A stretch of 40,023 nt of DNA from Planctomycetaceae bacterium (GTDB lineage Bacteria; Planctomycetota; Planctomycetia; Planctomycetales; Planctomycetaceae), in the NCBI GenBank assembly GCA_021732785.1, contig JAKFUG010000024.1, positions 1 to 40,023 on the forward strand. The letters are read 5' to 3'. Of this stretch, positions 1-6,270 are shown one piece after another. Both the position numbers and the translations under genes were made by a program. Within the stretch, counting starts at the first letter, position 1. The number at the start of each line of letters is the position of its first letter. The notes under the pieces were generated by a model, which searched no databases, was not told the origin of the DNA, and saw only the letters and a list, made by a program, of their open reading frames with translations.

Positions 1-116
1 ACGTTGGTTGAGTCAAACATAAAGCTTGACTCGAATGTCCGAAGACAAGTGCCCCGTACGTCCAGCAACCGCACAATACCGTGCAAAGCTGATCCTCAAA
101 ATCCACCAACCAGATT

Positions 117-128
117 GTCAAAGAACAA
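117..128 (-). promoter_or_regulatory. boxA antitermination element
   Basis: The minus strand reads TGTTCTTTGACA, a close match to the NusB/NusE (S10)-binding boxA of bacterial rRNA leaders (TGCTCTTTAACA type). It is followed by a GT-rich stretch that could be boxC. Together with the promoter at 186-213 this suggests a ribosomal RNA transcript running off the left edge. A further hairpin at 10-32 (GAGTCAA / TTGACTC arms) lies near the expected leader processing site. Confidence 0.55.
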
Positions 129-139
129 ACGCCACGCTC

Positions 140-155
140 GGGAGACAGGTCTCCC
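140..155 (-). promoter_or_regulatory. boxB-like hairpin of the rRNA leader
   Basis: A perfect stem GGGAGAC / GTCTCCC with a 2-nt loop lies 11 nt upstream of the boxA element on the minus strand. In rRNA leaders a boxB-type hairpin normally precedes boxA, so position and orientation fit. The sequence alone could also be a simple processing or structural hairpin. Confidence 0.4.
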
Positions 156-185
156 TGCGTGCCTCGCACGTTTAGTGCAAGGTTG

Positions 186-213
186 ATTCTAACGTCTCCC
201 ATCCGGACGTCAA
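186..213 (-). promoter_or_regulatory. Putative strong sigma70-type promoter of an rRNA operon leader
   Basis: Read on the minus strand there is a -35 TTGACG (208-213), a 16-nt spacer and a -10 TAGAAT (186-191). Both hexamers are near consensus. The promoter points to the left edge and is followed by a boxB-like hairpin and a boxA element, the usual order of an rRNA antitermination leader. The link to a 16S gene beyond position 1 is inferred, because no rRNA sequence lies inside the window. Confidence 0.55.
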
Positions 214-353
214 TCGTCCGCGAGACAAAATTCCGGATTCGTGGAATCCCCGTTGCCCGTGGGGAATTTCCCGAGCGCTATATGGATCATCACAGTTAAG
301 CGCCGTTCTTCGGCGCGTCGTGCCCATCCGTCCTTGTGTTGAAAAGTGCTGTC
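214..353. other. Intergenic stretch between rRNA-type leader and first lipoprotein gene
   Basis: No gene is seen. It holds two small hairpins, one near 247-262 (CCCC / GGGG arms) and one at 300-316 (GCGCCG-TTCTT-CGGCGC). It presumably carries the upstream region of the leftward rRNA promoter and the promoter of the rightward lipoprotein gene, but I find no convincing rightward -35/-10 pair. Confidence 0.4.
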
Positions 354-614
354 ATGAAGAACTTTGGTATTTTGGCGTTCGCGGCTTTGCTGGCCATTGG
401 CTGTGGTGAAGGACCGAAAGTCGCGCCAACCCCGCCCGCCATGGATCCCGCAAAAATGATGGAAGGGAAGCCGACACCCATGCCCGGTGAAGCGATGCCT
501 GCCGAGGGGACACCGGCCGCCGCCCCGGCGACGACTCCCGCCGATCCGGCCGCCACTCCAGAAGCCAAGCCGACGGAAGGCGAGCCGACTCCCGTGCCGG
601 AAAAGAAGGAATAG
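354..614 (+). CDS. Small Pro/Ala/Thr-rich lipoprotein (paralogue of the next gene)
   Basis: A protein of 86 residues starting MKNFGILAF. A hydrophobic signal sequence ends in a lipobox-like LAIGC, so the mature protein should begin at Cys and be lipid-anchored. The rest is low-complexity Pro/Ala/Thr/Glu-rich sequence ending PVPEKKE, with no recognisable domain. The ATG at 354 is preferred over an upstream in-frame GTG at 336 because it puts the basic residue directly before the hydrophobic core and matches the layout of the paralogue at 754. The two genes share signal peptide, lipobox, Pro/Ala/Asp/Thr repeats and KKE tail, so they look like a tandem duplication. Function is unknown; an envelope spacer or surface lipoprotein is only a guess. 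Confidence 0.7.
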   Translation: MKNFGILAFAALLAIGCGEGPKVAPTPPAMDPAKMMEGKPTPMPGEAMPAEGTPAAAPATTPADPAATPEAKPTEGEPTPVPEKKE

Positions 615-753
615 CACCGCGGCAGGCCGTTGTGCCATGTTCGCTATGGTGAAGTTCCGCTGTTAGAATTCCCCGTCTGTGTCACCGTTTTTCCTCGTGA
701 GATCGTAGGAAGAGACGTTGATTTCCCGCGTTTTCAGAACAGAAAGAATGACG

Positions 754-1005
754 ATGAAGAAGTTTGCTGCCTTGGCCACGTTGGCCGTTCTCGCTTTAGG
801 TTGTGCGGAAGCTCCGAAACCAGCCGCGTCGACGCCGTCGCCGGCTGCACATGGGGCTCACGCTGCGGATATGGCCGCCCATGCCACTCCGGCCGAAGTC
901 AAACCCGCCGATCCGGCAACCCCGGCTGCTGATCCGGCAACCCCGCCCGCCGAACCAACACCGGCTACACCAGAAGCGCCGAAAGAAGAACCGAAGAAGG
1001 AATAG
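754..1005 (+). CDS. Small Pro/Ala-rich lipoprotein with ADPATPA repeats
   Basis: A protein of 83 residues starting MKKFAALATLAVL with the lipobox LALGC. The mature part is almost wholly Pro, Ala, Thr, Asp and Glu and contains two copies of a 7-residue unit (ADPATPA/ADPATPP). At DNA level the 15-bp unit GATCCGGCAACCCCG is repeated at 910-924 and 931-945. An in-frame ATG at 748 and a TTG at 718 are alternative starts; 754 is chosen by analogy with the upstream paralogue and because the purine-rich AGAAAG (741-746) then sits at a workable distance. The gene is followed by a clear intrinsic terminator. It is probably a lipid-anchored extended surface peptide; no enzymatic role is visible. Confidence 0.72.
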   Translation: MKKFAALATLAVLALGCAEAPKPAASTPSPAAHGAHAADMAAHATPAEVKPADPATPAADPATPPAEPTPATPEAPKEEPKKE

Positions 1006-1030
1006 TGCGAACCCATCGCACCTGATTCTC

Positions 1031-1073
1031 AGCGGACGAGTGGCCCACGCGGCTGCCCGTCCGCTTTCTTTTT
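1031..1073 (+). terminator. Rho-independent terminator after the lipoprotein gene
   Basis: The stem AGCGGACG (1031-1038) pairs perfectly with CGTCCGCT (1058-1065) and is followed by the T-rich tract TTCTTTTT (1066-1073). It lies 26 nt after the stop of the second lipoprotein gene and separates it from the PLP enzyme gene. Confidence 0.85.
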
Positions 1074-1138
1074 GATAGTCTGCATCATCGCGCCGTTCCT
1101 GTGGCGCATTCCATTATCGTTCAGTGGGCATCAACACG

Positions 1139-2239
1139 ATGGCAGCTTCGCTCTATGGACTCACCAAGGCCGAACTCGATACCCCCGTGCTTTGCGTGGA
1201 CCTCGATCAATTCGAGCGCAATCTGCAGTTCGTTGCCGCGACCGTGAAAGCTGGCGGAAAAGCGTGGCGGCCGCACTCGAAAGGTCATAAAACGCCGGTT
1301 GTTGCCTGGAAGCAAATCCGCGCGGGAGCCATCGGTCTCACCTGTGCGAAAGTGAGTGAAGCCGAAGTCTTCGCGAACGCCGGGATTCGCGATCTCCTGA
1401 TTGCGAACGTGATTGCCGGAGCGCTCAAAGCCGAACGGTTGGCGTCCCTGTGTTGCTCGGCCGATCCCATCATTTGTTGCGATCACTTCGCTCAAGCCGA
1501 GCCGATTGCGGCGGCGTGTCGGCGGCGGGGTGTTCGCTGCCGCATGCTGGTCGACATCAACATCGGGATGAATCGCACGGGTTGCCGACCGGGGACGGAC
1601 GCTGTCGAACTGGGTGCCGCGATCTCGAAACTGCAGGGTATCGAACTTGTCGGCATCATGGGCTACGAAGGCCATCTGCTCCGTCTGGAAGACCCGGCCG
1701 ACAAAGAGAAACAGATTCGCAGTGCTCTCGATGTACTGGGGCATTGCCGCGATTTGTATCAGCGCCACGGCCTTCGTTGCGACATCGTCAGCGCGGGCGG
1801 GACCGGTTCCGTGACGATTGCCGCGCAAAGCCCCTCGATCACGGAAGTGCAAGCGGGGGGCGCTGTGTTTGGTGACCCGTTCTACCACGAAGAGTGTCAT
1901 ATCGATCCGATTGGTCCGGCGCTCACGATCCTGGCGACCGTGATCAGTCGGCCGTCCCTCGAACGCGCGGTGCTGGATGCAGGGAAAAAGACGGTCAACC
2001 CCGACCCCAAGCGGCTCACCGTCAAAGGCTATCCCGATGCGGAAGTGGGCTGGTTGAGTGCCGAGCACACCGTGCTGACGCTCGGGCCGCAGTCGCAGGA
2101 TTTGAAGATCGGCGATCAGGTCGAGTTGGTCGTCGGCTATCACGATCTGACCACGGTGCTGCACGACCAATTCGTGGCGTTCCGGAGCGATCGCGTGGAA
2201 ACCGTCTGGCCGATCCTGGCGCGGGGGAAGTTGCAGTAG
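1139..2239 (+). CDS. Fold-type III PLP-dependent enzyme (D-threonine aldolase / D-serine dehydratase-like)
   Basis: 366 residues. The N-terminal half is an alanine-racemase-type TIM barrel with the motif RPHSKGHKTP (about residues 44-53), whose Lys48 is the likely PLP Schiff-base lysine. The C-terminal half is the D-serine-dehydratase-like metal-binding domain. Family members act on D-threonine, D-serine or related beta-hydroxy D-amino acids with a divalent metal held by an HxC or HxD motif. Here the aligned stretch reads GYHDLTTVLHD, so the first ligand position is Tyr and a His sits one residue later; metal binding or substrate may differ. ATG 1139 (MAASLYG) is preferred; a GTG at 1124 would add five residues. 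The gene is convergent with mutY, with 5 nt between the stops. The exact substrate is unknown. Confidence 0.8.
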   Translation: MAASLYGLTKAELDTPVLCVDLDQFERNLQFVAATVKAGGKAWRPHSKGHKTPVVAWKQIRAGAIGLTCAKVSEAEVFANAGIRDLLIANVIAGALKAERLASLCCSADPIICCDHFAQAEPIAAACRRRGVRCRMLVDINIGMNRTGCRPGTDAVELGAAISKLQGIELVGIMGYEGHLLRLEDPADKEKQIRSALDVLGHCRDLYQRHGLRCDIVSAGGTGSVTIAAQSPSITEVQAGGAVFGDPFYHEECHIDPIGPALTILATVISRPSLERAVLDAGKKTVNPDPKRLTVKGYPDAEVGWLSAEHTVLTLGPQSQDLKIGDQVELVVGYHDLTTVLHDQFVAFRSDRVETVWPILARGKLQ

Positions 2240-2244
2240 GCACG

Positions 2245-3327
2245 TTACTTCAACAGCCCCTCGCGCAACCGCTCGGCGAATTTGCGACCGGTGACGGACA
2301 GCGGGTATGCGGCGAACTCTGAAGCAGGTACCCAGCGGAGCGTGTCTTCCACTCGCAAGCGCCCACTGTGGACGGTCGCGGTAAAGCACCGCAGCGTAAT
2401 TCGGTATCGTGTGACGCTGTGTTTGAGGGTGGCGATTTCGTCGCCCAGATCGATCGTTAATCCGGTTTGATCGCAGACACCCTTGGTCAAAATCAGCGGC
2501 AATGATGATGGATCATCGACGGTGAATCGGGGGAAGTCCCACAGCCCCGCCCAGCGTTCATTGGGGGCGCGCTGTCGCAGCAGATAGCGTCCGCGATGAT
2601 GAATGGCAACGGTCGCATCGGTCACTTCGGTAATCACCGCGCGGACCGGGGGAAGTGGGATTTCGGCCTGTTTTCCCGCAGCAAATGCCGCGCACCAGCG
2701 CTTCAGCGGGCACTCGCTGCAATGCGGATTCATCGGCGTGCAAACGGTGGCACCGACGTCCATTAATGCCTGATTGATCGCCCCCGGTCCAAACTTCGGT
2801 GTCGCGGCTTCCACAAGTTGTGCGGCCCAGGACCAGAGTTGTTGCTGCCCGTCTTTGGAACGGGGGTCGCCGGTGTATCCCAGGAGCCGGGCATGCAGTC
2901 GCAACGTATTGGCTTCGACAATCGCCGCGGGTTGTTCGAACGCGAACGAGGCAATCGCGCCGGCCGTGTAACGTCCGATGCCGGGCAAGGCTTCGAGTCC
3001 TTCGGCATCGGCGGGAAATGTTCCCGCGTGTTCCGTCATCAATTGCCGGGCGGCCCGATGCAAATTCCGGGCACGGCTGTAATACCCGAGTCCTTCCCAC
3101 AATCGCAGCACGGCGATTTCTTCCGCCGCCGCGAGACTTTCCACCGTGGGAAACGCCTGCAGAAACCGTTCGAGATACGGCACCACCGCGGTCACCGTCG
3201 TCTGCTGCAGCATGATCTCCCGCAACCACACCCGATACGGGTCGCGTTCGCCACGCCACGGCAAGGCGCGACCGTGAATTTCATACCAGCGTTGCAAGGT
3301 GGTGATCAACCCGCGCGGCACACGCAT
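2245..3327 (-). CDS. mutY: A/G-specific adenine glycosylase MutY
   Basis: MutY removes adenine mispaired with 8-oxoguanine or guanine in base-excision repair. From the ATG at 3327 (MRVPRG) the protein has 360 residues. Visible are the catalytic Glu37 in REIMLQQT, the helix-hairpin-helix LPGIGRYTAGA, an iron-sulfur motif C-x6-C-x2-C-x5-C (Cys196, 203, 206, 212) and the C-terminal MutT-like lesion-recognition domain with LWDFPRF and HSVTRYR. The second catalytic acid, Asp138 in the E. coli enzyme (LDGNV), is Glu138 here (VEANT). An upstream in-frame ATG at 3390 exists, but the extra 21 codons contain a repeated palindrome (3341-3361) that recurs inverted at 3548-3568. With the 3327 start, residues 37 and 138 match E. 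coli numbering exactly. Function is certain at family level. Confidence 0.93.
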   Translation of the reverse strand: MRVPRGLITTLQRWYEIHGRALPWRGERDPYRVWLREIMLQQTTVTAVVPYLERFLQAFPTVESLAAAEEIAVLRLWEGLGYYSRARNLHRAARQLMTEHAGTFPADAEGLEALPGIGRYTAGAIASFAFEQPAAIVEANTLRLHARLLGYTGDPRSKDGQQQLWSWAAQLVEAATPKFGPGAINQALMDVGATVCTPMNPHCSECPLKRWCAAFAAGKQAEIPLPPVRAVITEVTDATVAIHHRGRYLLRQRAPNERWAGLWDFPRFTVDDPSSLPLILTKGVCDQTGLTIDLGDEIATLKHSVTRYRITLRCFTATVHSGRLRVEDTLRWVPASEFAAYPLSVTGRKFAERLREGLLK

Positions 3328-3340
3328 CGCCTTCTCTGTA

Positions 3341-3568
3341 GCCCTGTCGCTCCGCGACAGGAAAGCCGTGCGCTTCATGGGCGACTTCATTCGGATGTTT
3401 CGTACGGTGTCAATTTGAAGAGTCGGGGCAGGGGCCCCGACCTATAAATGAGATTTTTATTGAAGTCATAGGTCGGGGCCCTTGCCCCGACATTTCTTAC
3501 ATTCAAACGGACACTCTGCCAATCGGCGGTCTCAGACCATCCGCTGTCTTGTCGCGGAGCGACAGGGC
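3341..3568. repeat. Pair of 19-bp inverted palindromic repeats flanking the mutY-ppk1 intergenic hairpins
   Basis: GCCCTGTCGCTCCGCGACA occurs at 3341-3359, and its exact reverse complement occurs at 3550-3568. Each copy is itself a palindrome (TGTCGC / GCGACA). The two copies bracket the composite hairpin element at 3407-3514, so nearly the whole gap between mutY and ppk1 is repeat DNA. The left copy lies in what would be a 5' extension of mutY and argues against translation from the upstream ATG. Confidence 0.75.
3407..3514. repeat. Composite REP-like hairpin element, copy 1 (double hairpin)
   Basis: Two hairpins of the form GTCGGGGC-N4-GCCCCGAC lie at 3422-3441 and 3472-3491, joined by a spacer whose ends are themselves complementary (CCTAT / ATAGG). 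The outer ends form imperfect inverted repeats: GTGTCAATTTGAA on the left and the complement of TTCAAACGGACAC on the right. The same architecture recurs at 29044-29160, and a single-hairpin version lies at 8070-8130. A non-autonomous mobile or REP/BIME-like element is inferred. Confidence 0.85.
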
Positions 3569-3580
3569 GACATTGTCGCA

Positions 3581-5716
3581 TCACAATTCCTGACCGGGCG
3601 GACGAAGCGGCTCGAACATGGAAACCGGTTGCTGCTCCAATGCCTGCAGAGCGGCGACCGCGTGTCGATAAAGTTCCGCCTGGCTGCGCACGCGATTGCC
3701 ATCATCAACGTCCGCCATCCGTTCGTATCGTCCGTCGGGCAACAGCCGTCGGCCTTTTGCGTTATCCGCAATGTGCAATTTGAGAATCGAGAGCAATCGG
3801 CTTTTGGCAGCGGGGTCTTCCACCGGAACGAGCAGTTCCACGCGGCGATCGAGATTTCGCGGCATCCAGTCGGCACTCGAAATGAACAGGCGATCGTCGC
3901 CGCCGTGATAGAAATAGAGAATGCGGCTGTGTTCGAGGAAACGGTCGATCACGCTGGTGACGGTGATGTTCTCGCTCAAGCCGGGCACGCCGGGGCGCAG
4001 GCAGCAGACGCCGCGAATGCTGAGGCGGATTTTCACGCCGTTTTGCGACGCCTGATACAGCGCTTCAATCATGCGTTCATCAACGAGCGAATTCAGCTTG
4101 ATCAGAATCAGGGCTTTGCGACCATTCTTGCGGTTATTGATTTCGACTTCGATCATTTCGAGCAAGCGGTCGCGCAGACCGATCGGGGCCGCTTCCAGTT
4201 TTTGAAACCGTTGCGGTTGCGAGTACCCGGTGATCGCATGGAAGAAACTCGTGGCATCCATGCCGAGTTCGGCATCACTCGTCATCAGGCTCACATCGCT
4301 GTAGAGCAGCGACGTTTGTTCGTTGTAGTTGCCGGTGCCGAAGTGCATGTACCGCACGATGCCTTGCGGTTCACGACGAACGATCAGACAGACTTTCGCG
4401 TGGGTTTTCAGGCCTTTCACACCGTAGATGACCTGCACGCCGTTGCATTCGAGGTCTTTCGCCCATTCGATGTTGCGGGCTTCGTCGAAGCGGGCCTTCA
4501 GTTCCACGAGCGCCGTCACGTACTTGCCGTTGAGCGCGGCCTTCTTGAGTGCCGCGACGATGGGACTGCGGGAACTGGTGCGGTACAGCGTCTGTTTGAT
4601 GGCGAGCACATCGGGATCGACCGCGGCTTCTTCAATCAGGCGGACGACGGGTTCGAAACTTTCGTACGGATGATAGAGCAGCACATCCCGTTCGGAGATC
4701 GTGTCAAACAGGCTTTTCGCAGAATCAATCTGCGGACTGGCGACCGGCGGCCAGGGCTCGTCTTTGAGATGTTCGAATCCTTGCGACGCGGTCAGCCGCA
4801 TGAAGGCGGAAAGCTCCAGCGGACCGGCAATCGAGAACACATCATCCGGCTCGACTTCCAGTAACCTCTGCAGAAAGGTCCGCGTTTCCGGCGAGGCCTG
4901 ATCGGCAATTTCGAGACGAATGCACGCGCTCACCTTGCGGGCATCGAGAATCTCCTGCATGCCGGACAGCAAATCGATCGCCGAGTCTTCCCGCAGCTCG
5001 ACATCCGCATTGCGAGTAATCCGGAACGGCACCGCTTCCACCACGGTTTCACCGGGGAAATACTGGCCGACGTGCAGCATGAGCACGTCTTCCAGCAGCA
5101 CATAAGCGCCGCCTCCTTCGCCAGGAATGGTGATGAATCGCTGCCGCTGCCGACCGAACGGAATCAAGGCAAACCGGTAGGCGGTCGGTCCGTCACTTTC
5201 TGCGGACGTCTCTGCGGGTGCCAGTCGGACGGCCAAATGCAGCGCGAGATTCATCAGCAACGGCGGTTCGGCAGTCGGGTCAACCGCCATCGGGGAAAGG
5301 ATCGGAAACAGTTCGTCACGAAAAACAGCGCTGGCAATATGCGACTGCGTGATCGACAATTCGTGCGGCAGGACGCGCTTGATTCCGGCCTTCGTCAATT
5401 CCGGTGTCAGTTCTTCCAGAAAGCAGAGGTACTGATCGGCGACGAACTGCCGCATCCGTCCCAGGACCACTTTCGATTGCTGCTCGGGCGTCAACCCGGC
5501 GGCATCGGCCTGGCGGCGTCCTTCGGCCAACAACCCCTGCAATGTGCCGAGGCGGACGCTGGCGAATTCGTCGAGATTCGAGCCGGAAATCGCGAGAAAC
5601 TTGAGCCGTTCCAGCAATGGCAGCGTCGAATCGTGGGCTTGATCGAGCACGCGCTGGTTGAACTCCAGCCAGCTCAGTTCCCGGTTAAAGAATCGCGGTT
5701 CGTTCGGATCAGCCAT
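3581..5716 (-). CDS. ppk1: Polyphosphate kinase 1
   Basis: PPK1 reversibly transfers the terminal phosphate of ATP to long-chain polyphosphate. The 711-residue length is normal for the family (E. coli 688). The N-terminal domain opens with FFNRELSWLEFNQRVL and SGSNLDEF. The catalytic C1/C2 domains carry the autophosphorylated His439 in KTHAKV and the second histidine His596 in LEHSRI, at the same spacing as E. coli His435 and His592. Other conserved segments are YRTSSRSPIV, FGTGNYNE and SADWMPRNLDRRVE. The start is ATG 5716 (MADPNE). It is transcribed toward mutY but separated from it by about 250 bp of repeats, so cotranscription is doubtful. Nothing appears truncated; the role is in phosphate storage and stress physiology. 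Confidence 0.96.
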   Translation of the reverse strand: MADPNEPRFFNRELSWLEFNQRVLDQAHDSTLPLLERLKFLAISGSNLDEFASVRLGTLQGLLAEGRRQADAAGLTPEQQSKVVLGRMRQFVADQYLCFLEELTPELTKAGIKRVLPHELSITQSHIASAVFRDELFPILSPMAVDPTAEPPLLMNLALHLAVRLAPAETSAESDGPTAYRFALIPFGRQRQRFITIPGEGGGAYVLLEDVLMLHVGQYFPGETVVEAVPFRITRNADVELREDSAIDLLSGMQEILDARKVSACIRLEIADQASPETRTFLQRLLEVEPDDVFSIAGPLELSAFMRLTASQGFEHLKDEPWPPVASPQIDSAKSLFDTISERDVLLYHPYESFEPVVRLIEEAAVDPDVLAIKQTLYRTSSRSPIVAALKKAALNGKYVTALVELKARFDEARNIEWAKDLECNGVQVIYGVKGLKTHAKVCLIVRREPQGIVRYMHFGTGNYNEQTSLLYSDVSLMTSDAELGMDATSFFHAITGYSQPQRFQKLEAAPIGLRDRLLEMIEVEINNRKNGRKALILIKLNSLVDERMIEALYQASQNGVKIRLSIRGVCCLRPGVPGLSENITVTSVIDRFLEHSRILYFYHGGDDRLFISSADWMPRNLDRRVELLVPVEDPAAKSRLLSILKLHIADNAKGRRLLPDGRYERMADVDDGNRVRSQAELYRHAVAALQALEQQPVSMFEPLRPPGQEL

Positions 5717-6270
5717 GATCGCCGTTCAGTCATCGGGTCCGGTCGTTGTTCCATCCGAAAGTAGTGTACCGTTCGCCCGCGTCGGCAGCGATGAAAACGG
5801 GGTCACCGCGAAAGGACGCCAAAGAAGAGGAAGAGTTTTGCCACAGAAGGCACAAAATTCACAGAGAAGATCGGGTTTGAGGGGTGGCCTTCAAAACTCG
5901 TTCCCACGCTCTGCGTGGGAATGCGGGTCTTCGACGCTCCGCGTCGTCTTCGGGCGTGATGTAGCGCTCGTGCGACGCAGAGCGTCGCGGCCGGGCGTTC
6001 CCACGCGGAGCATGGGAACGAGTTGATCTTCTCCAATAATTCGCGCCCACAAGGCAAGGGGGACTTGGCGTAAGAAGGCCGAAGTCTTTCGTTTCCCATC
6101 ACCCATCCCCTCGACTTCGTTGAACACCTCCCACGCTGGCGGTTTCGGGCATTGCGCCGAGACCACGGAGCGTGAAGCGACCAAATCCTCCCGTGCTCCG
6201 TGGGGCCGTTGTGACACTCCGGGGTGCGGCACGCGGGCGGCTGGCGCAGCAGCCGCAGGGAGTGCTTCGC
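5717..6270. other. Divergent intergenic region rich in repeat remnants
   Basis: No credible gene lies in this 554-bp gap between the divergent ppk1 and membrane-protein genes. It contains the 130-bp inverted-repeat element at 5895-6024 and, just upstream at about 5835-5868, an A/C-rich stretch with reiterated CACAGA/CACAAA words that resembles a decayed direct-repeat element. The open frames that cross this region overlap the repeat and the start of the membrane-protein gene and look like chance frames. Promoters for both flanking genes must lie here but none is convincing by eye. Confidence 0.5.
5895..6024. repeat. 130-bp element with terminal inverted repeats (AACTCGTTCCCACGCTC type)
   Basis: The left end AACTCGTTCCCACGCTC pairs with the right end GAGCATGGGAACGAGTT with one mismatch. 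The left terminus is also a local hairpin (TTCCCACGC-TCT-GCGTGGGAA), and the interior holds further CGACGC / GCGTCG palindromes. This is the architecture of a small non-autonomous mobile element or complex REP sequence. I recall similar GTTCCCACGCTC hairpins as frequent in planctomycete genomes, but no search was run. Confidence 0.75.

Noticed and set aside
4-186. 60-codon plus-strand frame at the left edge
   Set aside because: It overlaps the minus-strand rRNA-type leader with boxA and promoter; no signal, motif or ribosome site.
1121-2389. 422-codon frame antisense to the PLP enzyme gene
   Set aside because: Overlaps the complete PLP enzyme gene and the end of mutY; Arg/His-rich with no family features.
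3327-3390. Longer mutY start at 3390
   Set aside because: The 21 extra codons include a palindromic repeat that recurs in non-coding DNA at 3550-3568, and the shorter start aligns residues 37 and 138 with E. coli numbering.
3482-4864. 460-codon open frame antisense to ppk1
   Set aside because: It lies wholly opposite the ppk1 coding sequence and the repeat region, its protein is rich in His/Arg/Gln/Asp without family motifs, and ppk1 is a clear complete gene. Long antisense frames are common in high-GC coding DNA.
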